64,000 bases of DNA from SHVO01 sp041905525 (lineage in GTDB: Bacteria; Pseudomonadota; Alphaproteobacteria; Rhodospirillales; Rhodospirillaceae). Within the stretch, counting starts at the first letter, position 1. Every line of letters begins with the position of its first letter. The notes beneath the pieces were generated by a model. The model was not told where the DNA came from and did no database searches. It worked only from the letters and a program-made list of their open reading frames with translations. The position numbers were made by a program, and so were the translations under genes. Below, piece after piece: positions 24,485-34,255 of this stretch. Location: the NCBI GenBank assembly GCA_041905525.1, contig JAYRKY010000014.1, positions 17,817-81,816 of the forward strand. Reading direction: 5' to 3'.

Positions 24485-25780
24485 CTATTTGCGCTGCTTC
24501 ATCGGCGTGAACTTGCGCTTCGTCTGGCCGGTGTAAAGCTGGCGCGGACGGCCGATCTTCTGCTGCGGATCTTCGATCATTTCCTGCCATTGCGCGACCC
24601 AGCCCGTGGTGCGGGCCAGGGCGAAGAGGGCGGTGAACATGGACACCGGGATGCCCATGGCCTGGAAGATGATGCCCGAATAGAAGTCGACGTTCGGATA
24701 CAGCTTCTTCTCGATGAAGTAGTCGTCTTCGAGCGCGATGCGCTCGAGTTCCATCGCGATGTCGAGCAGCGGGTTGTTCTTGATCTTCAGCTCGTTGAGC
24801 ACTTCGGCGCAGGTCCGCGACATGATGCGCGCGCGCGGATCGTAGTTCTTGTAGACCCGGTGACCGAAGCCCATCAGGCGGAAGTTGTCGTTTTTGTCCT
24901 TCGCCCGTTTGACGAACTCGGGGATGCGCTTCTTGTCGCCGATTTCGCGGAGCATGGTCAGCACCGCTTCATTGGCGCCGCCGTGCGCGGGGCCCCACAG
25001 CGAGGCAATGCCGGCCGCGATGCAGGCGAACGGATTGGCGCCCGACGAGCCGGCGAGACGGACAGTCGATGTGGACGCGTTCTGTTCGTGATCGGCGTGC
25101 AGAATGAGGATGCGGTCCATGGCTTTCGCGAGAACCGGGTTGACCTCGTAGTCTTCGCACGGGGTCGCGAACATCATGTACAGGAAGTTTTCCGCGTAGG
25201 AGAGATCGTTACGCGGATAGATGAACGGCTGACCGAGCGAGTACTTGTACGCCCACGCGGCGATCGTCGGCATCTTGGCGATCAAGCGGTAGGTCGAGAT
25301 GCGGCGGTGGTCGAGATTATTGATGTCCAAGCTGTCGTGGTAGAACGCGGACAGGGCGCCGACGACGCCGCACATGATGGCCATCGGGTGGCCGTCGCGA
25401 CGGAAGCCCGAGTAGAAGTTATGGAACTGCTCGTGCAACATCGTGTGATAGGTGATGTCGCGCTCGAACTGCTTGTACTGCTTTTCATTCGGCAGGTCGC
25501 CGAACAGGAGGAGGTAGGCCACTTCCTCGAAATTGCACTTCTCGGCCAGATCCTCGATCGGATAGCCGCGGTGCATGAGGATACCCTTATCCCCATCGAT
25601 GAAGGTGATCTTGGACTCGCAGCTTCCCGTCGAGGTGAAGCCCGGGTCGTAGGTGAACATGTCGGTTTCGGCGTAGAACTTGCGGATGTCCACGACATCC
25701 GGACCGGTCGTGCCTTCAAGTACGGGGAACTTCCACGACTTGCCGGTTTGATCGTCCTTGACGGTGATGGTCTTAGCCAT
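24485..25780 (-). CDS. gltA: Citrate synthase (type II)
   Basis: Condenses acetyl-CoA and oxaloacetate at the start of the TCA cycle. The 431-residue length fits the hexameric, NADH-sensitive type II enzymes of Gram-negatives. GILMHRGYPIEDLAEKCNFE, HADHEQNASTSTVRLAGSSG, GANPFACIAAGIASLWGPAHGG (split as GIASLWGPAHGGAN) and GFGHRVYKNYDPRA contain the expected catalytic His and Asp neighbourhoods. ATG 25780 is preceded by AAGGAGCG; the longer start at 25816 is not needed. A good promoter lies 75-105 bases upstream. Confidence 0.98.
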   Translation of the reverse strand: MAKTITVKDDQTGKSWKFPVLEGTTGPDVVDIRKFYAETDMFTYDPGFTSTGSCESKITFIDGDKGILMHRGYPIEDLAEKCNFEEVAYLLLFGDLPNEKQYKQFERDITYHTMLHEQFHNFYSGFRRDGHPMAIMCGVVGALSAFYHDSLDINNLDHRRISTYRLIAKMPTIAAWAYKYSLGQPFIYPRNDLSYAENFLYMMFATPCEDYEVNPVLAKAMDRILILHADHEQNASTSTVRLAGSSGANPFACIAAGIASLWGPAHGGANEAVLTMLREIGDKKRIPEFVKRAKDKNDNFRLMGFGHRVYKNYDPRARIMSRTCAEVLNELKIKNNPLLDIAMELERIALEDDYFIEKKLYPNVDFYSGIIFQAMGIPVSMFTALFALARTTGWVAQWQEMIEDPQQKIGRPRQLYTGQTKRKFTPMKQRK

Positions 25781-25856
25781 GGGTGCGCTCCTTCCTCGTG
25801 AAGACAGGGACCACACCGCCTTGTCTCCCCTGGGCGGGCCCCTTTTTGTTGCGTTG

Positions 25857-25886
25857 CTTATAGCGCGGAAAATGCTTGAGAATCAA
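25857..25886 (-). promoter_or_regulatory. Candidate sigma-70 promoter for gltA
   Basis: On the minus strand TTGATT (25886-25881), an 18-base spacer and TATAAG (25862-25857) form a plausible housekeeping promoter. The leader to ATG 25780 would be about 70 bases. Confidence 0.5.
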
Positions 25887-25912
25887 CGTTCGCCCGCGCG
25901 AATGTGATGTGG

Positions 25913-27310
25913 CTAACGGGCCACAGAATCCTTCAACCGGGCAATGGTTTCCGCCTGGCCAAGAACCTCCATCACCTCGAAAAGCGGCGGAGAATTCAGC
26001 GTTCCACACACTGCGGCGCGCAAGGGCGGAGCGACTTTCCCAAGCTTCTGGCCCGCCTGTTCCGCATAGCCGCGCACCCTAGCTTCGATCTCGCCGTGGG
26101 TCCAGGAGGGGGCCCATTCCAGGGCCGGCAGGACCCCTTCGATGGCGGTCTTGCCGCCGTCAGCGAGGATGGCGGCGGCCTTTTCGTCGATTTGAACCGG
26201 GCGCTTACCCACGAAGAACACGGCGCCCTCGGCGATCTCCACCAGGGTCTTGGCGCGTTGCTTCAGGATCGGCATCGCCTGCTTGAGGCGCGACATATGT
26301 TCCACCGGACCGCCAAGCTTCTGCTCGACGAAGGGTAGCACCAGTTTCATCAGGCGATCGTCCTCGGCGTGGCGGATATAGTGCCCGTTGAGGCTGGTGA
26401 GCTTGTCCATGTCGAAGCGCGCCGCGCCGCGGTTCACATCGACAATGTCGAACCACTCGATGGCTTCTTCGTCCGAGATGATCTCGGCATCGCCGTGGGA
26501 CCAGCCGAGGCGCAGGAGATAGTTGCGCAAGGCTTCGGGCAGGTATCCGTGATCGCGATAGAACTCGACACCCACCGCGCCATGACGCTTGGAAAGCTTC
26601 GCGCCGTCGGCGCCGTGAATCAGCGGGATATGTCCGTACTTCGGCGCAGGCGCGCCGAGTGCGAGAATGAGTTGATACTGGCGGAAGGCGTTGTTGAGGT
26701 GATCGTCGCCGCGGATGACATGAGTGATGCCCATGTCGATATCGTCAACGACCACCGAAAGCATATAGGTCGGCGTGCCGTCCGAGCGCAGCAGGATCAT
26801 GTCGTCGAGTTGCGCGTTGGCGACGCGCACGGGGCCTTGCACCAAATCATGCAGAATCGTGTCGCCTTCCTGCGGCGCCCTGAAGCGCACCGCGTAAGGG
26901 CGGCCGACTTCGTTTGGGCCGGGGGTGCGATCGCGCCAGCGGCCGTCGTAGCGGATCTGCAATCCCTTCGCCTTTTGCTCCTCGCGCATCGCGGCGAGTT
27001 CTTCCGGCGTGGCGTAGCACTTGTAGGCCTTACCTTGGGCAAGCAACTGCTCGGCGGCTTCGCGGTGCTTGTCGGCGCGGGCGAACTGGTAAACCGGCGC
27101 GCCGTCCCACGGGAGCCCGAGCCACTCCAGACCCTTCATGATGGCGTCGATGGCGGCGGGGATCGAGCGCTCGCGGTCGGTATCTTCGATGCGCAGCAGG
27201 AACTTACCGCCTGTGTGCTTGGCATAGAGATAGTTGAACAGCGCCGTGCGGACCCCGCCGATATGCAGGTAGCCGGTGGGCGAGGGGGCGAAACGGACGA
27301 CGACGCTCAT
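25913..27310 (-). CDS. gltX: Glutamyl-tRNA synthetase
   Basis: Charges tRNA-Glu (and in many alphaproteobacteria tRNA-Gln, when the amidotransferase is present). It is a class I synthetase: the HIGH-type motif is APSPTGYLHIGGVRTALFNY at the N-terminus and the KMSKS-type motif is GAKLSKRHGAVGV. FLLRIEDTDRERS and RGDDHLNNAFRQYQLI are further signatures. Start ATG 27310 yields 465 residues; the frame remains open upstream but that part is opposite comEC and non-coding in character. It is divergent from comEC. Confidence 0.97.
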   Translation of the reverse strand: MSVVVRFAPSPTGYLHIGGVRTALFNYLYAKHTGGKFLLRIEDTDRERSIPAAIDAIMKGLEWLGLPWDGAPVYQFARADKHREAAEQLLAQGKAYKCYATPEELAAMREEQKAKGLQIRYDGRWRDRTPGPNEVGRPYAVRFRAPQEGDTILHDLVQGPVRVANAQLDDMILLRSDGTPTYMLSVVVDDIDMGITHVIRGDDHLNNAFRQYQLILALGAPAPKYGHIPLIHGADGAKLSKRHGAVGVEFYRDHGYLPEALRNYLLRLGWSHGDAEIISDEEAIEWFDIVDVNRGAARFDMDKLTSLNGHYIRHAEDDRLMKLVLPFVEQKLGGPVEHMSRLKQAMPILKQRAKTLVEIAEGAVFFVGKRPVQIDEKAAAILADGGKTAIEGVLPALEWAPSWTHGEIEARVRGYAEQAGQKLGKVAPPLRAAVCGTLNSPPLFEVMEVLGQAETIARLKDSVAR

Positions 27311-27374
27311 CAAAACTCTCGTATTAGGCTGGCTAAAAACAAGCCGTGGTTTACCATATCCCCGGGGGGATACC

Positions 27375-29495
27375 ATGCGTCCATATGCGGCGTGGGGGAA
27401 TTTCCGGCAAGAGCTGAAACAGCAGGAAGGCCGCGCGATCCTGTGGATCGTGGTGGCTTTCGCCGCGGGAGCGGCTTTGTTTTTCTCCTGGCGCACCGAT
27501 CCCTCCGACTGGCTGGGCGCCATCGCCGCCGTCGTCGCGATCGTGCTATTGCGCCTGAAGATCGCACGGTCGATCACCAAGCCGCTCGCCATTGCCATCA
27601 TCGCCGTCGCCGCGGGCCATAGCGCCGCGCAGTTCAGGACCGCGTTTGTAGCGACGCCGTTGCTTACCAAGGAGATCGGCCCCGTGGACATCACCGGCCG
27701 CGTGGTGGAGACCGAGCGCCGTCCCGGCGTAAACCGGGTGGTGCTGGCGCCGACGCATCTGCCGCGCGTGCCCGAGGGCGCCGTCCCGAAGCGTCTGCGT
27801 ATCAACATCCCGCGCGGTCATGGATTGCCGCAAGTCGGCGAGACCGTCACGGTGCCCGCCGTTGTCGGACCCGCGATGCGCCCAGCGGTGCCTGATGGAT
27901 TCCAGTTCCAGCGGTTTCTGTACTTCGAGCGCATCGGCGGCACCGGTTATTCTGTAGGCCGCTGGGAGGTGGCCACCGCAGCCGGAGAAGCCACGTGGAG
28001 CGCGAGGTTCACGGCCGTCACGGAATCCTGGAGGCGCGGGATCGGCGAGCGCGTCGCCAAGGTGCTGCCCGGCGACGCAGGCGCGGTGGCAACAGCGTTG
28101 ATCAACGGCGAGCAAACGGTGATCCCCGACCCGCTACAGGACGCTTACCGCGCGGCGGGGCTCGCGCACCTTCTCTCGATCTCCGGGTTCCATATGACCC
28201 TGCTGGCGGGTGCCGCGTTCTTCCTGATCCGCCGAATCCTCGCGTTGATCCCCGCCGTGGCTTTACGCACCGACACCAAGAAGATCGCGGCGTGGGCGTC
28301 GCTCGCGTTGACCTTCGGATACCTCCTGATTTCCGGCATGAGTGTGCCGGCGGTGCGCTCGTTTCTGATGATCGCGGTGGTGCTGGTGGCGGTGCTGTTG
28401 GACCGGACAGCGCTGTCCTTGCGCACCATCGCCTGGGCCGCGTTGCTGCTCTTGCTCGTGTATCCCGACGCCATCATTGGGGCGAGCTTCCAGATGTCCT
28501 TTGTCGCGGTGCTGGCGCTTATCGCGCTGTATGAGCAGACGTGGCTGAAGATCCCATGGCGGGACGCGAAGGGCGAGTTCTCGTTCGTGAGGGCGGCGGG
28601 TGTGTACATGATCGCGCTGGTCGCGACCGATCTTGTGGCCGGTGGAGCGACCAATATCTTTGCCCTGTATCACTTCAATGTCTTTCCGACCTATTCGCTG
28701 GTCGCGAACCTCGCCGCCGCGCCGTTGAGCGGTCTATGGATCATGCCGGCGGGCGCGCTGGGCGTCGTTTTAATGCCCCTCGGCGCGGAGGCCATACCTT
28801 TGCGCATCATGGGCGAGGGCATCGATGTGCTGAATGCCATCGTGCGCGAAATCGCGCGCTGGCCCGCGGCGCAAGTGCACGTCCCGCCGATGAAGACCGC
28901 ATTCCTGGTGCTCGCGGCCGGCGGCATCGTCTTCATCTGTCTGTGGAAGGGACGCCTGCGGTGGCTGGGCGTTGCGCCGGTGCTGGCGGCCTTGATCCAG
29001 CCTTGGGTAACGCGCGCCCCGGATCTTCTGATCGACGAGAGCGCGCGGGTTATTGCCGTAAGCGACCCGGCCGGCCATCTGGTGTTCGCGCCGGGACGGG
29101 CAGGCCGCTTTGTGCGCGAGGTATGGACGGAACGCTACGGCGCCTCGGAGGCGAAATGGCCTGGCCCCGACATGGCCTGCGACAAGAGCGGCTGCGTGAT
29201 GACGCGGGCCGGCAAAAAGGTACTGCTGGCATTCGATGCATCGGCGCTGGCCGAGGACTGCGGCAAGGTGGACGTGATCGTCAGCACTGTGGCGGCCTAC
29301 GATCTTTGTACCGATGGTTTCATTGTCGACCGCATCAATCTCGCCCGCAATGGCGCGCACGCGCTATGGGTGGACGCGCACGACATCCGCGCGCGCTCGT
29401 CGGCACAGGCGATGGGCACCCGCGTGTGGATGCGGGGCAGCGTCGGGCTGGAGTTGTTCGGCGAGAGCGCGGCGGATGAGGATGCGCAGCGGTGA
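27375..29495 (+). CDS. comEC: ComEC/Rec2-type DNA uptake channel protein
   Basis: A polytopic inner-membrane protein of 706 residues. The N-terminal part (two helices, then a soluble DUF4131/OB-like region with VDITGRVVETERRPGVNRVV) precedes the Competence domain, recognised by GLAHLLSISGFHMTLLAGAA and following helices. The C-terminal soluble domain (from about residue 555) lacks an HxHxDH metallo-beta-lactamase motif, as in many alphaproteobacterial relatives. In competent bacteria the family passes single-stranded DNA across the inner membrane; no other competence gene is in the window, so actual competence is unknown. ATG 27375 follows GGGGGGA. Confidence 0.9.
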   Translation: MRPYAAWGNFRQELKQQEGRAILWIVVAFAAGAALFFSWRTDPSDWLGAIAAVVAIVLLRLKIARSITKPLAIAIIAVAAGHSAAQFRTAFVATPLLTKEIGPVDITGRVVETERRPGVNRVVLAPTHLPRVPEGAVPKRLRINIPRGHGLPQVGETVTVPAVVGPAMRPAVPDGFQFQRFLYFERIGGTGYSVGRWEVATAAGEATWSARFTAVTESWRRGIGERVAKVLPGDAGAVATALINGEQTVIPDPLQDAYRAAGLAHLLSISGFHMTLLAGAAFFLIRRILALIPAVALRTDTKKIAAWASLALTFGYLLISGMSVPAVRSFLMIAVVLVAVLLDRTALSLRTIAWAALLLLLVYPDAIIGASFQMSFVAVLALIALYEQTWLKIPWRDAKGEFSFVRAAGVYMIALVATDLVAGGATNIFALYHFNVFPTYSLVANLAAAPLSGLWIMPAGALGVVLMPLGAEAIPLRIMGEGIDVLNAIVREIARWPAAQVHVPPMKTAFLVLAAGGIVFICLWKGRLRWLGVAPVLAALIQPWVTRAPDLLIDESARVIAVSDPAGHLVFAPGRAGRFVREVWTERYGASEAKWPGPDMACDKSGCVMTRAGKKVLLAFDASALAEDCGKVDVIVSTVAAYDLCTDGFIVDRINLARNGAHALWVDAHDIRARSSAQAMGTRVWMRGSVGLELFGESAADEDAQR

Positions 29496-29539
29496 GGCGG
29501 CGCCTCTAGAAGGACGTCGAGCAACCAAAAATGACGGAA

Positions 29540-29572
29540 CCCCCTGGATCCCGGGCTTCGCCCAGGATGACC
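29540..29572. repeat. Interspersed palindromic repeat, copy 1
   Basis: CCCTGGATCCCGGGCTTCGC followed by CCAGGATGAC. Nearly identical to the copy at 32379-32409. It sits between the convergent ends of comEC and lexA and may help terminate transcription. Confidence 0.7.
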
Positions 29573-29598
29573 AAAAAAGGGACGCTCCAGCGCGGATG

Positions 29599-30342
29599 TT
29601 AGTAGCGGCGCAGGAGGCCGACGAGCTTTCCCTGAACGCGCACGCGGTCTGGGCCGAAGATGCGGGTTTCGTAGAGTTTATTGGCGGGCTCGAGTGCGAC
29701 CGTCTCGCCTTTGCGGCGCAGGCGCTTGAGGGTCGCTTCTTCGTTGTCCACCAGCGCGACGACGATGGAGCCGTTGTCCGCGCTGTCGCAGCGCTTGATG
29801 ATGATGGTGTCGCCGTCGTGGATGCCGGCTTCGACCATGGAATCGCCTTCCACCGTCAGCGCATAGTGATCGCCCGCGCCGAGCAACGCCCCGGGCACGC
29901 CGACATGTTCAGAAGGATTGCGCAGCGCCTCGATGGGCGTACCGGCGGCGATCTTGCCGTAGAGCGGCAGATCGATGATGTCCTGTGCGCTCGAAGCCTT
30001 GACCGAAGCGCCGGGCATGGCGCCCGAGAAATTGCCCGTGATGACGTTGGGCGTGAAGTTACCTTTAACCGTGCCGGACGCGCCACCGTGAGAGCCGCTG
30101 AGTGTGCCGGGCGTCACGCCGCCGAGGCCTTCGGGCACCTTCACCACTTCCAGGGCGCGGGCCCGGTGGGGCAGGCGGCGGAGGAAGCCGCGTTCCTCGA
30201 GGGCCATGATCAGGCGGTGGATCCCAGACTTGGAGCGCAGCTTCAGCGCCTCCTTCATCTCGTCGAAGGACGGGGCGACCCCGTCGCGGGCCATGCGGTC
30301 GCGGATGAACAGGAGAAGTTGGTGCTGCTTCTTGGTGAGCAT
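29599..30342 (-). CDS. lexA: SOS repressor LexA
   Basis: Represses DNA-damage genes and self-cleaves when bound by RecA filaments. The N-terminal winged helix (MLTKKQHQLLLFIRDRMARD, SFDEMKEALKLRSKSGIHRL) is typical. The peptidase S24 domain has the Ala133-Gly134 cleavage site (YGKIAAGTP), nucleophile Ser168 (VEGDSMVEAG) and base Lys206 (NEEATLKRL). It has 247 residues; the linker of about 50 residues between domains is Gly/Thr-rich and longer than in E. coli. Its own upstream region carries SOS boxes, so autoregulation is expected. It is encoded next to moeA. Confidence 0.97.
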   Translation of the reverse strand: MLTKKQHQLLLFIRDRMARDGVAPSFDEMKEALKLRSKSGIHRLIMALEERGFLRRLPHRARALEVVKVPEGLGGVTPGTLSGSHGGASGTVKGNFTPNVITGNFSGAMPGASVKASSAQDIIDLPLYGKIAAGTPIEALRNPSEHVGVPGALLGAGDHYALTVEGDSMVEAGIHDGDTIIIKRCDSADNGSIVVALVDNEEATLKRLRRKGETVALEPANKLYETRIFGPDRVRVQGKLVGLLRRY

Positions 30343-30362
30343 GTAACAGGGCTCCGGCCGGG

Positions 30363-30393
30363 ATATCGGGCGCGAACGAAAGGAGCCCGATAT
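30363..30393 (-). other. Inverted repeat in the lexA leader
   Basis: ATATCGGGC (30363-30371) pairs with GCCCGATAT (30385-30393) around a 13-base loop, 20 bases upstream of lexA. It is either a hairpin in the 5' leader or overlaps the -10 region. Confidence 0.5.
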
Positions 30394-30413
30394 AGGATAG
30401 ATGAAGAAGGGTA

Positions 30414-30443
30414 GAACAAACCAAGAATGTTCTACTTTAGTTC
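30414..30443 (-). promoter_or_regulatory. LexA (SOS) boxes upstream of lexA
   Basis: GTTC-TACTTTA-GTTC (30429-30443) is a perfect alphaproteobacterial LexA site of the form GTTC-N7-GTTC. Immediately beside it, on the other strand, is a near-match with one base changed (GTTC at 30417-30414 and ATTC at 30428-30425, N7 between). The pair lies 70-100 bases upstream of the lexA start and downstream of the end of moeA. Confidence 0.85.
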
Positions 30444-30453
30444 TTGTCCTTCG

Positions 30454-31668
30454 TCAAGCATCCAGCGGGATCGTTAAGACCAGCGTGCCCGCGGCGGCGG
30501 CGGGCGCGTGCGGCGGGCGCACGATCAGCGCGTTCGCCTGGGCCATGGACGAGATCATCCCGGAGTCCTGTTTCGGGAACGGCGTGACCACAAGATCGGG
30601 CGCGAGCACGGCGCGCAAGTAATCCTCGCGAGAATCATTTTCCTTGAGGTCGGCGCCGAGACGCGCGGGAACGGTGGCGGGCGCCTCGCCCGGCAGTCCT
30701 TGTAGACGGGCAATGGCGGGACCGAGGAACAACACCGCGCACACCATCGCTGACACCGGATTGCCGGGAAGCCCGAGCACCGGAAGCTTCTGGCCAGCGC
30801 CGATGCGGCCAAACAGCAAGGGCTTGCCCGGGCGCATCGCGATTTTATGGAAGGCGAGGCGGAAGTCGTCCGACTGCAGCGCTTTGCGCATCAGATCGTG
30901 CTCGCCCACGGACACGCCGCCGCTGGTAACGAGCATATCGAGTGGCTCGGCGCGGGCGATGGCTGCGCGCAGGGCCTCGAGTTCGTCGCGCGCGACGCCG
31001 AGATGAATCGCATCACCGCCATGTTGCTCGATGAAGGCTGACAGGCCGGGGCCATTGGCGGAGACGATTTGGCCGTGACCGACGGTCTCGCCAGGCATGA
31101 CAATTTCATCACCGGTCGACAGGACGCCGATACGGGGCTTCCGCGCAACGGGCACGCGCGCGATGTTCATGGCGGCGAGGAAACCGATGTCGCGCGCGCT
31201 GAGGCGGCGCGGCGCCGTCAGACCGGTGTCGCCGGCGCTGAAGTCCTGCCCCTTGCGGCGAATGTGGCGCGCGGGCTGCGGCATCTCGGTGATCACCACC
31301 TGCGCTCCGTTCGTGCCGTGCGCCTTGGTGTTCTCCTGCATTACGACGGTGTTTGCACCCGCCGGTACGTGCGCGCCGGTGAAAATGCGCACCGCCTGTC
31401 CAATCCCGAGCGTGCCGAGCCACGGGTGGCCGGCGCCGGACTCGCCGACGACTTCTAGCGTCAGGGGCACGGACGGAACGTCTTCGTGACGGATCGCGTA
31501 GCCGTCCATCGCGGAGACATCGGCGGGGGGATGTGAGACGCCGGCGACGGCGTCCTCTGCCAGCACGCGGTGAAGCGATTTGGACAAAGGCACATGCTCG
31601 ACGCCCAGGCGCGCGAGGCCTTCGACAATCATGCGGCGGGCATCGGCGACGGGAATGAGAGCGGGCAT
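30454..31668 (-). CDS. moeA: Molybdopterin molybdotransferase
   Basis: Inserts molybdate into adenylylated molybdopterin to form the molybdenum cofactor. The 404-residue protein begins MPALIPVADARRMIVEGLAR. VSAMDGYAIRHEDVP is the conserved active-site region, IFTGAHVPAGANTVVMQENT follows, then GVLSTGDEIVMPGE, LVTSGGVSVGEHDLMRKAL and PVLGLPGNPVSAMV of the MoaB/MogA-like domain. A start upstream of 31668 would add an Arg/Pro-rich leader without family match. It lies between moaC and lexA in the same direction, 190 bases after moaC. Confidence 0.95.
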   Translation of the reverse strand: MPALIPVADARRMIVEGLARLGVEHVPLSKSLHRVLAEDAVAGVSHPPADVSAMDGYAIRHEDVPSVPLTLEVVGESGAGHPWLGTLGIGQAVRIFTGAHVPAGANTVVMQENTKAHGTNGAQVVITEMPQPARHIRRKGQDFSAGDTGLTAPRRLSARDIGFLAAMNIARVPVARKPRIGVLSTGDEIVMPGETVGHGQIVSANGPGLSAFIEQHGGDAIHLGVARDELEALRAAIARAEPLDMLVTSGGVSVGEHDLMRKALQSDDFRLAFHKIAMRPGKPLLFGRIGAGQKLPVLGLPGNPVSAMVCAVLFLGPAIARLQGLPGEAPATVPARLGADLKENDSREDYLRAVLAPDLVVTPFPKQDSGMISSMAQANALIVRPPHAPAAAAGTLVLTIPLDA

Positions 31669-31726
31669 ATCAGGAGGCCGAGAAACAGGAACGGGAGGAG
31701 GGTGCGCTGAAAGCTGTATCCCCCGG

Positions 31727-31824
31727 ACGTGCTCCGCGGGCCCGAGGATGACAGGACGAGGGAAGGCCGTGCGCGGCCTGCGCATAAATACCCGCGTCAT
31801 CCTGGGGCCACGGCCCAGGATGAC
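31727..31824. repeat. Palindromic repeats between moeA and moaC
   Basis: Two related units: CTCCGCGGGCCCGAGGATGA at about 31731-31750, and a perfect inverted repeat GTCATCCTGGG (31796-31806) / CCCAGGATGAC (31814-31824). The CCAGGATGAC core is shared with copies at 29540 and 32379. Confidence 0.65.
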
Positions 31825-31857
31825 CAGATAAGCGAATGATGCTCGCCGAGCGCGCCA

Positions 31858-32346
31858 TCAATCCTGCTCGAAGGAGCCGGATTTGCCGCCGCTTTTTTTG
31901 ACGAGGCGGATGTCGGTGATGTGCATACCGCGGTCGACGGCTTTGCACATATCGTAGACGGTGAGCGCGGCGGCGGAGACGGCGGTGAGGGCTTCCATCT
32001 CGACGCCGGTTTGTCCGACCAGTTTGCAGGTGGCGGTGATGTTAACCGCGCTTTTCTTCGGATCGGTCTCGAGTTCGACTTTCACCGATGTCAGCGCCAG
32101 CGGGTGGCACAGCGGAATGAGATCGGAGGTACGCTTCGCGGCCTGAATGCCGGCGAGTTGGGCGATGGCCAGCACGTCGCCTTTCTTGTGCTCGCGCTTC
32201 TCGATCATCTTCAGGGTGTCGAGCTCCATGAGCACCGAACCTTTGGCGATGGCCTCGCGCGCGGTCGCTTTTTTGTCCGACACGTCGACCATGACGGCGT
32301 TGCCGTCTTTGTCGATGTGGGTGAGTTTCTTGCGGCGGAAGAGCAT
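31858..32346 (-). CDS. moaC: Cyclic pyranopterin monophosphate synthase
   Basis: Second step of molybdenum cofactor synthesis, acting on the MoaA product. The 162-residue protein contains the family motifs KGSVLMELDTLKMIEKREHK-like start (GDVLAIAQLAGIQAAKRTSD), LIPLCHPLALTSVKVE and the C-terminal EMEALTAVSAAALTVYDMCK, AVDRGMHITDIRLVKKSGGK. ATG 32346 follows GGAGTGACC. It lies downstream of trpC and upstream of moeA, an arrangement common in alphaproteobacteria. Confidence 0.97.
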   Translation of the reverse strand: MLFRRKKLTHIDKDGNAVMVDVSDKKATAREAIAKGSVLMELDTLKMIEKREHKKGDVLAIAQLAGIQAAKRTSDLIPLCHPLALTSVKVELETDPKKSAVNITATCKLVGQTGVEMEALTAVSAAALTVYDMCKAVDRGMHITDIRLVKKSGGKSGSFEQD

Positions 32347-32378
32347 CGGTCACTCCTCGGAAAAACAGGAAACAGAGA

Positions 32379-32409
32379 CCCCTGGATCCTGGGCTTCGCC
32401 CAGGATGAC
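32379..32409. repeat. Interspersed palindromic repeat, copy 2
   Basis: CCCTGGATCCTGGGCTTCGC followed by CCAGGATGAC, one base different from the copy at 29540. It lies in the gap between moaC and trpC. Confidence 0.7.
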
Positions 32410-32428
32410 GAGAGAATGAGGGGCAGAC

Positions 32429-33228
32429 CTACACATGCGCGGGCACCTGCAAGAGTGCGCGGGTGGCGGATTCCACGTCGGGTTGGCGCATGAGGGACTC
32501 GCCGATGAGGAAGCGATGCGCGCCGGCTTTGGCCATGCGGGCGAGGTCGGTAGGAGTCTTGAGGCCGCTTTCGGCCACGAGCACACGGCCCTTCGGGAGC
32601 AGTTTCGCCAGACGCTCGGTGGTGCCGAGGTCGATGGCGAGAGTCTTGAGGTTGCGGTTGTTGACGCCGATCAGCGGCGAGGAGAGGTTCATGGCGCGGT
32701 GGAACTCGTCTTCGTCGTGCACCTCCACCAGCACATCGAGCCCGATCTCCCTGGCGTAGGTTTCGAGCTCACGCGCGAGGGCGTCGCCGAGGCAGGCCAT
32801 GATGAGTAGGATGCAATCGGCCCCGAGCACCCGCGCTTCGGCGACCTGATAGATCTCGAGCATGAAGTCCTTGCGCAGCACCGGAAGTCCGGAGGCGGCG
32901 CGTGCCGCCTGCATATATTCGTCGCGGCCCTGGAAGTGATCTTCCTCGGTCAGCACCGACAGGCATGCAGCGCCGGCCTTGGCGTAGGACACGGCCAGCG
33001 CGGCAGCGTCGAAGTCCGCGCGAATGAGACCGGCGGAGGGCGAGGCTTTCTTGATTTCGGCAATGAGCGCGTAATCGCCGCGCGCGGCTTTCGCATCCAA
33101 CGCCTTCGCGAACCCGCGTACGGGCGGCGCCTCGCTCAGACGCTTTTCGAGGTCCGCCAGCGAAACGCGTTCCTTGCGCTTCGCCACCGATTGACGTTTC
33201 ACGGCGTTGATCTTCTCCAGCACATCGC

Positions 33229-33232
<4 letters not shown>
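32429..33232 (-). CDS. trpC: Indole-3-glycerol phosphate synthase
   Basis: Closes the indole ring in tryptophan synthesis; TIM barrel, cytoplasmic. The 267-residue protein starts MSDVLEKINAVKRQSVAKRK. ALIAEIKKASPSAGLIRADF is the family signature holding the catalytic Lys; SVLTEEDHFQGRDEYM, LPVLRKDFMLEIYQV, GVNNRNLKTLAIDL and VAESGLKTPTDL follow as expected. Its ATG overlaps the stop of trpD by four bases (ATGA), so the two are translationally coupled. There is no trpF fusion. Confidence 0.98.
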
Positions 33233-34254
<1,022 letters not shown>

Positions 34255-34255
34255 G

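Noticed and set aside
24461..25801. Long + frame opposite gltA
   Set aside because: Covers the whole of a certain citrate synthase gene on the other strand; composition is that of an antisense shadow.
26369..27622. Long + frame opposite gltX
   Set aside because: Antisense to an unambiguous synthetase gene; no recognisable motif.
27375..29495. Evidence for a natural competence system
   Set aside because: Only comEC is present in the window; it is widespread in non-competent alphaproteobacteria, so no claim is made.
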